Source: Planktomarina sp. (GTDB taxonomy: Bacteria > Pseudomonadota > Alphaproteobacteria > Rhodobacterales > Rhodobacteraceae). From it: 13,815 bases of DNA. Each line of letters begins with the position of its first letter. Position 1 is the stretch's first letter. A program made the translations under genes and the position numbers. The DNA lies in assembly GCA_022425445.1 (NCBI GenBank), contig JAKMFM010000186.1, forward strand, positions 1 to 13,815. The letters run 5' to 3'. Shown here in pieces: positions 6,669 to 13,815 of the stretch. The notes beneath the pieces are model-generated. The model saw nothing but the letters and a program-made list of their open reading frames with translations, made no database searches and was not told the DNA's origin.

Positions 6669-7373
6669 ATGGAAAGGGGCAGCTTGCCAAGCAGTATCAA
6701 AATTTTGGGCCTCGATGCCGACGACACGCTGTGGCAGAATGAAGAATTTTTTCGCCTCACCCAGGACCGCTTTGCGGATATGCTCAGCGCTTACATGCCC
6801 CCTGACACCTTGCACGCAGAGCTGTTGGCCGCTGAGCGGCGCAACCTGGGTCGCTATGGCTATGGGATAAAAGGGTTCACGCTGTCCATGGTCGAAACAG
6901 CAATTGATGTCTCCGAGGGCCAGGTCTCTGCCGATGTGATCCATGACATATTGGCCATGGGACGCGATATGTTGAACCATCCCATTCACCTGTTGCCCGG
7001 CGTTGCCGAGTGTCTGCCACAACTCGCACGGGAGTATTCGCTGGTGCTCGTGACCAAGGGCGATCTTCTGCATCAGGAGCAAAAATTGGCACAATCAGGT
7101 TTGGGGGATCTCTTTGACGACGTCCATATCGTCAGTGAAAAACAAATCTCAACCTATCAAAGAATTTTCGGGGCGCAGCTGTCCACAACCGCGATGATTG
7201 GAAATTCCATAAAATCCGACATCCTCCCGGCGCTTGCAGCCGGTGCTGCGGCAATTCACATTCCGGGGCGCTATGAATGGGAGATGGAAAAAGCGGATGC
7301 GCCGCCCGACGGCCCGAGGTTTTTTAAAACTTCCTCGTTTAAACACGTTAGCGCGCTTTTGCAGGAAATGTGA
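6669..7373 (+). CDS. HAD-superfamily hydrolase (phosphatase-like)
   Basis: A 234-residue haloacid-dehalogenase fold protein, predicted cytoplasmic phosphatase. Motif I is LDADDTLW with nucleophile Asp16 and acid/base Asp18. A helical cap region follows (about 24-100). Motif II is the Thr in LVLVTKGD, motif III the Lys in IVSEKQ, and motif IV reads MIGNSIKSDI, in which the GN replaces the commoner GD while the second Asp is kept. This set is typical of the YjjG/PSP-like HAD subgroup; the substrate cannot be deduced. ATG 6669 has GAGG three bases upstream (6662-6665). A TTG at 6684 behind AAGGGG is a possible internal start that would lose five residues. The frame is open back to 6522, but that part overlaps clpS on the other strand and is not family-like. 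It is divergent from clpS. Confidence 0.87.
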   Translation: MERGSLPSSIKILGLDADDTLWQNEEFFRLTQDRFADMLSAYMPPDTLHAELLAAERRNLGRYGYGIKGFTLSMVETAIDVSEGQVSADVIHDILAMGRDMLNHPIHLLPGVAECLPQLAREYSLVLVTKGDLLHQEQKLAQSGLGDLFDDVHIVSEKQISTYQRIFGAQLSTTAMIGNSIKSDILPALAAGAAAIHIPGRYEWEMEKADAPPDGPRFFKTSSFKHVSALLQEM

Positions 7374-7454
7374 CAATTTCAAGGCAAAATCTGTGCAACA
7401 TACAATATCTAGTGGGTAAGATTTTAATTTGCGCAAATGAGCGATCTTCAGTTC

Positions 7455-7469
7455 TTAAAATAGCCTTAA
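7455..7469. promoter_or_regulatory. CtrA-type binding site (TTAA-N7-TTAA)
   Basis: TTAA at 7455-7458 and at 7466-7469 are separated by exactly seven bases, the consensus full site for the alphaproteobacterial cell-cycle regulator CtrA. It lies about 30 bases upstream of an extended -10 element and about 95 bases upstream of the carboxypeptidase start. A GANTC site (GATTC, 7488-7492), target of the CcrM methylase, sits between. Binding is inferred. Confidence 0.5.
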
Positions 7470-7497
7470 TTTGACTATTTTTTCACTGATTCGTTTG

Positions 7498-7506
7498 TGC
7501 TAGACT
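7498..7506 (+). promoter_or_regulatory. Extended -10 promoter of the carboxypeptidase gene
   Basis: TG at 7498-7499, one base, then TAGACT (7501-7506) form an extended -10. No good -35 lies 16-18 bases upstream (a T-run is there; TTGACT at 7471 is too far), which fits a promoter needing an activator. Transcription would start near 7512, giving a leader of about 50 bases. Confidence 0.4.
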
Positions 7507-7508
7507 TT

Positions 7509-7537
7509 CCGGGAGCAAAGCACGGGGAAAATCCCGG
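7509..7537 (+). other. Inverted repeat in the carboxypeptidase 5' leader
   Basis: CCGGGA (7509-7514) and TCCCGG (7532-7537) are perfect complements separated by 17 bases, and could fold at the 5' end of the mRNA. There is no T-run after the second arm, so it is not a terminator. It could stabilise the mRNA or bind a protein as DNA. Confidence 0.3.
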
Positions 7538-7563
7538 CACTTATAAAGAGCGAGGCAGCAGGC

Positions 7564-8982
7564 GTGAAACACCGGCTCATTTCCTATTTCACCGCAACTT
7601 TTCTTGCGGTGACCCTTCTTCCGTCTATGACGCTACACGCCGCACCCTATGCCGCGGTGGTTATGGATGCGCGCAATGGTAAGATCTACCATTCGCGCAA
7701 CGCAGATACCCGCCTGCATCCGGCATCTTTGACCAAAATGATGACGCTCTATGTGGCATTTCAAGCCATTGAGAACAAAGAAATCTCATTGGACAGCTAT
7801 GTCACAGTATCGCGCAATGCCGCGGCAGAGCCGCCGTCAAAACTCTGGCTCAAACGCGGGCAAAAAATAAAATTGCGGTATCTTATTCGTGCCGCGGCCA
7901 TCAAATCGGCCAATGACGCGGCCACGGCCATTGGAGAGGCCATCTCAGGCTCAGAGGCCAATTTCTCCAAGCGTATGACCCGTACGGCACGCGCAATGGG
8001 CATGTCTCGGACGACGTTTAAAAATGCCCATGGTCTGACGCGCGTAGGCCACCTTTCGACAGCGCGCGACATGTCCATTTTGGGCCGTCATATGATCTAT
8101 GACTACCCGCAATATTATAACCTATTTTCGCGGCGCAGCGCCGATGCCAAGGTCCGCAAAGTGAACAATACCAACCGTCGCTTCCTCGCTGCCTACAGGG
8201 GGAGCGACGGAATAAAAACGGGATACACCCGTGCAGCTGGCTTCAATTTGGTAGCCTCGGCCGAGCGCGGCGGCAAGCGCATTGTCGCCACAATGTTTGG
8301 TGGATCGTCCACAGCGGCGCGCAACAAACGTGTCGCACAGCTTTTGGATATGGGATTTAAGCGCGCGCCTTCCACCGCCAAACTGCAGCGCCCCAGCCTG
8401 CCCCCCTATCGTCAAAATGAAAATGAACCGAGCGGAAAAACGCTGCGTCTGGTGACAGCGGTAAAACGCTCGCTCCGGCCCAAAATGCGTCCCTTTGGCG
8501 AGGCCAGGGCGCCCGGCGATATGCTCTTGGCAGATTTGCCCGAAGTGCTGGTGCAACCCGATGATATCCTAACCGCAGTTCAATCCGCGACATCGGGGGC
8601 AGTGGCTGTGCAGGTCTCGGCCTCGACCTATGAGCCCGAAATGTCGATCACTACACCACGCGCCCGCCCCCCACAATTCTCTTTTGTTGCCGCGCCCGTG
8701 GCAGAGCAAGAAACCGAGACAGTGGCCCGCCGCGACAATTCCGGCAGCCGCAGCTGGGGCATAAATATTGGAAAATTCAACTCCCGCTATGAGGCAGAAC
8801 GGGTTCTGCTCCGCATGGCCTTGGCAGAAATGACCACGCTGGATGGCGCCGAACGCAAAGTCAAAGCCCGCGCCAGCGGCTATGAGGCCCTGTTCACCGG
8901 TCTGACGCAACACAGCGCAGACCTCGCCTGCCGGCGGCTCCATGCACAGGAAATTTCCTGCGTGTTGGTCGATCCAAGCTAA
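7564..8982 (+). CDS. D-alanyl-D-alanine carboxypeptidase (PBP5/6 family) with C-terminal SPOR domain
   Basis: Periplasmic low-molecular-weight penicillin-binding protein, removing the terminal D-Ala from peptidoglycan pentapeptides. It has a Sec signal peptide (about 1-27, cleavage after HAA) and the three active-site motifs of peptidase family S11: SLTK with Ser55 and Lys58, SAN (115-117), KTG (218-220). The catalytic domain ends near 270. A long Pro- and Arg-rich, low-complexity linker (about 270-390) leads to a SPOR-like domain (about 397-470: WGINIGKF, then aromatic and Cys residues), which binds denuded septal glycan strands. The usual PBP5 C-terminal domain and amphipathic membrane anchor are not evident, so SPOR may replace the anchor and target it to the septum. 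Start GTG 7564 has GAGG eight bases upstream and yields a clean signal peptide. Promoter with CtrA and GANTC sites upstream. Confidence 0.93.
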   Translation: MKHRLISYFTATFLAVTLLPSMTLHAAPYAAVVMDARNGKIYHSRNADTRLHPASLTKMMTLYVAFQAIENKEISLDSYVTVSRNAAAEPPSKLWLKRGQKIKLRYLIRAAAIKSANDAATAIGEAISGSEANFSKRMTRTARAMGMSRTTFKNAHGLTRVGHLSTARDMSILGRHMIYDYPQYYNLFSRRSADAKVRKVNNTNRRFLAAYRGSDGIKTGYTRAAGFNLVASAERGGKRIVATMFGGSSTAARNKRVAQLLDMGFKRAPSTAKLQRPSLPPYRQNENEPSGKTLRLVTAVKRSLRPKMRPFGEARAPGDMLLADLPEVLVQPDDILTAVQSATSGAVAVQVSASTYEPEMSITTPRARPPQFSFVAAPVAEQETETVARRDNSGSRSWGINIGKFNSRYEAERVLLRMALAEMTTLDGAERKVKARASGYEALFTGLTQHSADLACRRLHAQEISCVLVDPS

Positions 8983-9019
8983 AGCGTAAATCGCCCCTGG
9001 CCAAGGCCGCAGAATACTC

Positions 9020-9040
9020 AAAAAAGAGCGCCTTGCTCTT
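9020..9040 (-). terminator. Candidate intrinsic terminator, minus-strand orientation
   Basis: AAGAGC (9024-9029) and GCTCTT (9035-9040) form a six-pair hairpin with a five-base loop. Only on the minus strand is it followed by a T-run (complement of the A-run 9020-9025). It would stop leftward transcripts, such as read-through from the yej operon across the FAH-family gene. The stem is short, so strength is uncertain. For rightward transcription no T-run follows. Confidence 0.4.
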
Positions 9041-9067
9041 GTCACGAATTTGCCGCATCCATGGCGC

Positions 9068-9748
9068 ATGACAGATTTTATGTTTCCAATCCCGGCGCCC
9101 AGCGTCGAAATATCAGGCCGCGCCGAGCGTTTTGCAGTGCGGCGTATTTTCTGCGTGGGGCGCAATTATGCGGAACATGCTAAGGAATTTGGCAATGATG
9201 AACGCGATCCGCCCTTCTTTTTCACCAAACCAGCCGATGCCATTGTGCCCAGCGGCGCTGTTTTAGCCTATCCAAGCTTAACGCAGGACCTGCATCATGA
9301 GGCGGAATTGGTGGTGGCCATAGGAGCGGGCGGAAGAAACATCACCGCCGAGTCCGCCGCATCGCATATCTTCGGCTTTGCGACCGGCAATGATTTAACC
9401 CGTCGCGATTTACAAGCCGACGCGAAATCACAACGCCGCCCTTGGGATATGTCCAAAGCCTTTGATGAGAGTGCTGTGATCGGCACGATTGTCCCGGGGC
9501 AAAGCATCTCGCCTGACGCCGCGATCCGCTGCCACGTGGACGAGCAGCTGCGCCAAAATGCAAAAATTGGCGACATGACCTGGCCGATCTCAGAAGTGAT
9601 CGCGGCCGTTTCCAGCTATGTGGCTCTCGCCGCGGGCGATTTGATTATGACAGGCACGCCCGCAGGCGTCGGGCCCGTGGCCCAAGGCCAGAGTTGCCGC
9701 GTTGAAATTGATGGATTGCCCGAAGCGGAATTTCGCTACGCGGTTTAA
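9068..9748 (+). CDS. Fumarylacetoacetate hydrolase (FAH) family protein, FAHD1/acylpyruvase-like
   Basis: A 226-residue metal-dependent enzyme of the FAH fold, probably cleaving a C-C bond in an acylpyruvate or decarboxylating oxaloacetate. Visible are FCVGRNYAEHAKEFG (28-42), FFTKPADA (51-58), the metal ligands in HEAEL (Glu78, Glu80), Asp109 in GNDLTRRDLQ, the SKAFDESAVIG segment and MTGTPAGVGPV near the end. Length and motif order match the short single-domain FAHD1-like group. I chose ATG 9068; the frame opens at a TTG 9050 that adds an unlikely MPHPWR, and ATG 9080 is also possible. No strong ribosome site is seen. Its stop TAA overlaps the yejF stop TAA by sharing the palindrome TTAA (9745-9748). 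The exact substrate is not deducible. Confidence 0.9.
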   Translation: MTDFMFPIPAPSVEISGRAERFAVRRIFCVGRNYAEHAKEFGNDERDPPFFFTKPADAIVPSGAVLAYPSLTQDLHHEAELVVAIGAGGRNITAESAASHIFGFATGNDLTRRDLQADAKSQRRPWDMSKAFDESAVIGTIVPGQSISPDAAIRCHVDEQLRQNAKIGDMTWPISEVIAAVSSYVALAAGDLIMTGTPAGVGPVAQGQSCRVEIDGLPEAEFRYAV

Positions 9749-11325
9749 CCCAAGGCCGCCGCAAGAAGCGTTTGGGTGTAGGGGTGTAGTGGATTTTCAA
9801 AAATGTCCTGCGCCAGGCCATGCTCTACAATGTCGCCGTCTTTCATGACCAACAATCGATGCGACAAAGCACGCACAACCTTCAAATCATGACTGATGAA
9901 AAGATATCCAAGCTGATATTTTTCCTGCAAATCACGCAATAGATCGACAATTTGCACTTGCACGGTCCGATCGAGCGCTGAGGTTGGCTCATCGAGCACG
10001 ACAAATTTTGGCTTTAAGATCATAGCCCGAGCAATCGCGATACGTTGGCGCTGCCCACCGGAAAATTCATGGGGATAGCGGTCCATCGTGTCCGGGTCCA
10101 ACCCGACCTCGCGCAGCATCGACGCCACCGCCGCGCGTTGGCGGCTTCGATCAGTACGGCTGTGGATTTCCAGACCCTCAGCGACAATCTCCATGACCGA
10201 CATGCGCGGACTGAGACTGCCAAACGGATCTTGAAACACGATCTGCATGTCACTGCGTAAAGGGCGCATTTGCCGCCGGTTGAGCCCATCGATATTCTGG
10301 CCCAAAAAGGAAATTCTATTTTTTGATGCGATAAGCCGCATCACCGCAAGAGCAAGCGACGTTTTCCCGGAGCCAGATTCCCCCACGACCCCCAAGGTCT
10401 CGCCAGCCCGCACCGAAAGGCTGGCCGCATTCACCGCCTTCACATGCCCGACCGTACGGCGCAATATCCCGCGCTGAATAGGAAACCAGACGCGCAGCTG
10501 ATCTGTACTCAGCAGTTCTGGAGCATCCGCCGCCACCGGCGCCGGCGCACCTATGGTTTCTGCATCGAGCAACATTTTAGTATAGGCATGGCCTGGCGCG
10601 TCAAAAATCTGAGCACAGGGTCCACTTTCCACCACTTCCCCATGACGCATCACCACCACGCGATCAGCGATTTTACGCACAACACCCAAATCATGCGTAA
10701 TGAACAAAAGGCTCAGCCCCTCACTGCGCTGTAAATCGGCCAAAAGCTCCAAAATTTGCGCCTCAATCGTCACATCCAGGGCGGTGGTTGGCTCATCTGC
10801 AATCAACAATTGCGGCTCATTGGCCAGCGCCATGGCAATCATGACCCGCTGCCTTTGCCCGCCGGACAACTGATGGGGGTAGGATCTGAGCCGCATCACC
10901 GGGTCGGGGATACCGACCTTATCAAGCAGTTCAACAATACGGTCTTGCAACGGCTGTCCGCGCAAACCTTGATGCACTGAAAGGCTCTCACCAAGCTGTT
11001 TTTCTATCGTGTGCAGCGGGTTCAGAGAGGTCATCGGCTCTTGAAAAATAAAACTGATATTGTTGCCACGAATGCGTTGCAGACGGTCCTCTGAAGCGCC
11101 AATCATCTCTTCGCCTTGATAGAGCACAGAGCCGCGTGCCACGGCGCTTTCGGGCAAGAGATCGACAGTGGCCAGAGCGGTTACAGATTTGCCCGACCCA
11201 GATTCGCCCACCACCGCGACAGTCTCTCCTGCCCCCACGTGAAATGACACATCGCGCACCGCGGAAATTTCGTGTCCGTCTTGATGAAAATCAATCGAGA
11301 GGCCTCGGATTTCTAACAGGCTCAT
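9745..11325 (-). CDS. yejF: Peptide ABC transporter, double ATP-binding protein YejF
   Basis: Cytoplasmic ATPase of a dipeptide/oligopeptide-type importer, with two nucleotide-binding domains fused in one 526-residue chain. The first has Walker A GESGSGKS (40-47), signature LSGGQ (153-157) and Walker B LLIADE (173-178). The second has GESGSGKT (315-322), FSGGQ (421-425) and VVLDEP (442-447). Both ATP sites look intact. The linker (about 255-275) includes the peptide-transporter-type HAYTK region near the end of domain 1. The fused form together with the YejB/YejE partners identifies the Yej group, which in E. coli imports microcin C and other peptides; the ligand here is unknown. Its ATG overlaps the yejE stop by four bases (ATGA). 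Last gene of the operon; no terminator follows before the convergent FAH gene. Confidence 0.94.
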   Translation of the reverse strand: MSLLEIRGLSIDFHQDGHEISAVRDVSFHVGAGETVAVVGESGSGKSVTALATVDLLPESAVARGSVLYQGEEMIGASEDRLQRIRGNNISFIFQEPMTSLNPLHTIEKQLGESLSVHQGLRGQPLQDRIVELLDKVGIPDPVMRLRSYPHQLSGGQRQRVMIAMALANEPQLLIADEPTTALDVTIEAQILELLADLQRSEGLSLLFITHDLGVVRKIADRVVVMRHGEVVESGPCAQIFDAPGHAYTKMLLDAETIGAPAPVAADAPELLSTDQLRVWFPIQRGILRRTVGHVKAVNAASLSVRAGETLGVVGESGSGKTSLALAVMRLIASKNRISFLGQNIDGLNRRQMRPLRSDMQIVFQDPFGSLSPRMSVMEIVAEGLEIHSRTDRSRQRAAVASMLREVGLDPDTMDRYPHEFSGGQRQRIAIARAMILKPKFVVLDEPTSALDRTVQVQIVDLLRDLQEKYQLGYLFISHDLKVVRALSHRLLVMKDGDIVEHGLAQDIFENPLHPYTQTLLAAALG

Positions 11326-12437
11326 TGGAACACCTTGCGCGGATCAAAGGCATCGCGCACCCCTTCAAAAATAAAGACCAAGAGCGACAACATGATGGTG
11401 AAGACAAAAAAGGCGGTGAAACCTAAATGCGGAGATTGTAGATTGAGCTTGGCCTGCTGGGTGAGTTCTCCCAAAGACGGCGCAGAGGACGGCAAGCCAA
11501 ACCCCAGAAAATCAAGCCCCGCCAGGGTTGAGATGGCGCCGGTAACGATGAACGGCAAGAACGTCAGCGTGGCCACCATCGCATTGGGCAAGATATGGCG
11601 CATCATAATGGTCCAATTGCTCACCCCGAGCGCTTGCGCGGCGCGCACATATTCGAAATTACGCGCACGAAAAAACTCCGCGCGGATCAAACCCGTAAGC
11701 GCCGGCCAGCCAAAAATGATGGATAAGATCGCCAAAAGCCAAAAGCTGCGTCCCAATATAGCCGTCATAATGATGATGACGTAAAGCGATGGCAGGGCGG
11801 AAAAAATTTCAAGGAACCTTTGGAACAAAAGATCTATCCAACCGCCAAAATAGCCCTGCACCGCTCCGGCTATGATGCCAATGATCGAGGCGAAAACGGT
11901 CACCACCAGCGCGAAAAGGATCGACAGGCGGAAACCATAGATGACACGCGCCAGAACGTCGCGGGTGGTGTCATCTGTACCTAGCCAATGCGAGGCATCC
12001 GGCGGTGACGGGGCAGATCGGCCCAAATCATTGGGTGTGTCATAGCTATAGGGCACCGGTGGCCAGAGCATCCAACCTTGGGAAAACTCCGCAACCTGCG
12101 CCCCAAAATCTCCCGCATCGATGGCCGCCATGGTCCCCTCAGGGTCATCAAAACAGATCTCCAACCCGCCCGAACGGATCAAGCATTGCACCTCGGGGTC
12201 GCGATAGGTGGCTTCCGTCTGAAAATCACCACCAAAGGCCGTTTCGGGATAAAACTGCATCACGGGCACGAACAGCTCACCGCGGTAACTGACCAATATT
12301 GGTTTATCATTGGCAATAAATTCCGCAAATAAACTGAGGCCAAAGAGCAGGGAAAAAATCCAGAAAGACCAAACTGCCCGGCGGTTTTTCTTAAAATTAT
12401 TAAGCCTGCGGCGGTTGAGAGGAGACAATTTCATCAT
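11322..12437 (-). CDS. yejE: Peptide ABC transporter permease YejE
   Basis: Inner-membrane permease, 371 residues. The cytosolic N-terminus is basic (NRRRLNNFKKNRR), then TM1 (about 21-41). The long periplasmic segment (about 42-165) includes HWLGTDD, and a run of further membrane segments follows, with the EAA-loop YVRAAQALGVSNW (about 263-275) that docks on the ATPase. The large insertion between TM1 and the rest distinguishes YejE from DppC/OppC. It overlaps yejB upstream and yejF downstream by four bases each. ATG 12437 is preceded by GAGG seven bases off; a second ATG follows immediately (12434). Confidence 0.95.
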   Translation of the reverse strand: MMKLSPLNRRRLNNFKKNRRAVWSFWIFSLLFGLSLFAEFIANDKPILVSYRGELFVPVMQFYPETAFGGDFQTEATYRDPEVQCLIRSGGLEICFDDPEGTMAAIDAGDFGAQVAEFSQGWMLWPPVPYSYDTPNDLGRSAPSPPDASHWLGTDDTTRDVLARVIYGFRLSILFALVVTVFASIIGIIAGAVQGYFGGWIDLLFQRFLEIFSALPSLYVIIIMTAILGRSFWLLAILSIIFGWPALTGLIRAEFFRARNFEYVRAAQALGVSNWTIMMRHILPNAMVATLTFLPFIVTGAISTLAGLDFLGFGLPSSAPSLGELTQQAKLNLQSPHLGFTAFFVFTIMLSLLVFIFEGVRDAFDPRKVFQ

Positions 12438-13513
12438 CCGCGGGCCTCAAAATCAATCCGTGGATCAATGATAACATACATCAGATCCGACAAAATCCCC
12501 ACAATCAGCCCAAGCAGGCCAAAGGCAAACAAAGTGCCAAACATCACCGGATAGTCACGCGATATCGCCGCCTCAAAACCAAGCCGGCCCAGGCCATCCA
12601 GAGAGAAAATAGTCTCGATAAACAGCGATCCGCCAAAGAAAACGCCAATGAACAAGCTGGGAAATCCGGCAATCACGATCAACATTGCATTGCGGAAGAT
12701 ATGGCCAAACAAAACGCGGTTTTCAGTCAATCCTTTCGCGCGGGCAGTCACGACGTATTGCTTGCGAATTTCATCAAGGAATGAATTTTTGGTCAAAAGC
12801 GTCAGTGTTGCGAAACCAGAGATCACAGAGGCGAAAATTGGCAAAGCCATGTGCCAAAAATAATCGCCGATTTTGCCCAGCAGGCTCAACTCTTCGAAGC
12901 CATTGGAGGTCAGGCCGCGCAGCGGGAATATTTGCCAGTAAGAGCCACCCGCGAAGAGCACCAAAAGCATAATTGCAAAGAGAAACGACGGGATGCCGTA
13001 GCCCACGATCACCAAAGCGCTGGTCACCGTATCAAAGGTGCTGCCATCACGCATGGCCTTGCGCACCCCTAGGGGAATGCTCACCAGATAGATCAGCAAG
13101 GTGGACCATAGGCCCAAAGAGATGGACACAGGCATTTTTTCCAGCACCAAATCCACCACCTTGATGGAGCGGAAATAGCTCTCGCCAAAGTCAAACTGCA
13201 TATATTTCCACATCATGCGCGTGAAGCGCTCCAATGGCGGCCGATCAAGGCCAAATTCGCGCTCCAGCTGCTCAATATACTCCTGTGGCAAGCCACGCGC
13301 GCCGGCATATTGATCATTGCCCGCACTTTCGCCGATGCCCGCGTCATCACCGCCGGTAATCGCGGCAAAAACATCCCCTTCACCTTCCAACTGCGCCAAG
13401 ACCTGCTCCACCGGGCCACCGGGCACAAATTGGATCAGGGCAAAGTTGACAATCATCACCCCCAGGAGTGTGGGTATGACCAACAAAAGCCTGCGGATGA
13501 TATATGCAACCAT
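12434..13513 (-). CDS. yejB: Peptide ABC transporter permease YejB
   Basis: Inner-membrane permease partner of YejE, 359 residues. TM1 is at about 9-29 (LLLVIPTLLGVMIVNFALIQ), followed by FVPGGP, a conserved DppB/OppB-type feature. An acidic periplasmic insert (about 40-75, rich in Gly/Asp/Glu) follows, then five more likely TM segments from about 130 on. The EAA loop TARAKGLTENRVLFGHIFRN lies at about 256-275. The C-terminus YVIIDPRIDFEARG is typical of the family. ATG 13513 lies one base after the yejA stop, so translation is likely coupled. It ends overlapping the yejE start by four bases. Confidence 0.95.
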   Translation of the reverse strand: MVAYIIRRLLLVIPTLLGVMIVNFALIQFVPGGPVEQVLAQLEGEGDVFAAITGGDDAGIGESAGNDQYAGARGLPQEYIEQLEREFGLDRPPLERFTRMMWKYMQFDFGESYFRSIKVVDLVLEKMPVSISLGLWSTLLIYLVSIPLGVRKAMRDGSTFDTVTSALVIVGYGIPSFLFAIMLLVLFAGGSYWQIFPLRGLTSNGFEELSLLGKIGDYFWHMALPIFASVISGFATLTLLTKNSFLDEIRKQYVVTARAKGLTENRVLFGHIFRNAMLIVIAGFPSLFIGVFFGGSLFIETIFSLDGLGRLGFEAAISRDYPVMFGTLFAFGLLGLIVGILSDLMYVIIDPRIDFEARG

Positions 13514-13514
13514 A

Positions 13515-13815
13515 TCAGTTTAACACACCTGCGGCTTCCAACTTGGCGGCCTTTTGGGCATCAAACCACCAAAAATCCAGCTCGCCACGGGCGAAAGGAG
13601 GCAGCGGTTCAGGGTAGCCATATTGATCGTAATAGGCGACCGTATGCACCGCTTTGAACCACTGCGGGATCCAGAAGCGTTTGGCCCGCACAACTTTTTC
13701 AATCAACGCATCGACGGCGGGGTCAGAAAGGCCCATCAAATTGCGGCTGCTTTGCTCCATCGCCTTGGTGCCAAAATATTGCTCCAAACCCGACGACGGC
13801 TCAAAACCCATACGC
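13515..13815 (-). CDS. yejA: Peptide ABC transporter substrate-binding protein YejA, C-terminal part
   Basis: The last 99 residues of a periplasmic family-5 solute-binding protein, cut by the right edge of the window, with an open frame running off it. GLSDPAVDALIEKV, the W-rich HTVAYYDQYGYPEPLPPF and FWWFDAQKAAKLEAAGVLN match the C-terminus of YejA-type binding proteins. It is followed one base later by yejB, so it heads the yejABEF operon. Its signal peptide and ligand-contact residues are outside the window. Confidence 0.9.
   Translation of the reverse strand, partial: RMGFEPSSGLEQYFGTKAMEQSSRNLMGLSDPAVDALIEKVVRAKRFWIPQWFKAVHTVAYYDQYGYPEPLPPFARGELDFWWFDAQKAAKLEAAGVLN

Noticed and set aside
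7386..7425. AAAATCT/AGATTTT inverted repeat after the HAD gene
   Set aside because: A 26-base loop and an A/T-only setting make a terminator unlikely; chance in an A/T-rich gap is sufficient explanation.
1..13815. CRISPR array, IS ends, toxin-antitoxin pair or defence cassette
   Set aside because: No spaced repeats, transposase motifs or small paired genes found on either strand; apart from the island edge the region is ordinary core genome.

Overview
The window looks like a chromosomal segment of an alphaproteobacterium, most likely Rhodobacterales (Roseobacter group). This rests on protein style (HemF, the second-type ClpS, the SPOR-tailed D-Ala-D-Ala carboxypeptidase, the Yej peptide importer), a moderately GC-rich core, and a CtrA-type site with a GANTC methylation site in one promoter. 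I had no database access, so the taxon is an inference.

Layout. (1) 1-1933 is an accessory stretch: an A/T-richer gene for a secreted VCBS/FG-GAP repeat lipoprotein (+), then the scar of a tyrosine-recombinase integrase (-) that has lost its middle and is frameshifted. It abuts the 3' end of (2) an elongator tRNA-Met(CAT) gene (1934-2010, -), the classic target of integrating elements. This appears to be the tRNA-side end of a decayed genomic island whose other end lies left of the window. (3) 2099-3508 (+) is a GlcD-type FAD-linked 2-hydroxyacid dehydrogenase, divergent from the tRNA and possibly leaderless. (4) 3575-6582 (-) is a tight four-gene operon, clpS - rsmC-like methyltransferase - SDR-like protein - hemF. 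The SDR has lost the catalytic Tyr and Lys and its stop lies 8 bases before the hemF ATG. (5) 6669-7373 (+) is a HAD-family phosphatase, divergent from clpS. (6) 7564-8982 (+) is a penicillin-binding-protein-5-like D-Ala-D-Ala carboxypeptidase with a C-terminal SPOR domain; its upstream region has TTAA-N7-TTAA, GATTC and an extended -10. (7) 9068-9748 (+) is a fumarylacetoacetate-hydrolase family enzyme whose stop codon overlaps that of (8) the yejABEF peptide ABC importer operon (9745-13815, -), with yejA cut by the right edge.

Working together: the Yej genes form one importer (binding protein, two permeases, one double ATPase). clpS, rsmC, SDR and hemF share a transcription unit but have no obvious shared pathway, apart from possible coupling of the SDR-like protein to haem synthesis.

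No CRISPR, IS element, toxin-antitoxin pair or phage structural gene was seen, and I did not find a clear new defence or mobile system. The best leads are the degenerate SDR next to hemF, the CtrA/GANTC promoter of the carboxypeptidase, and the tRNA-Met island boundary.
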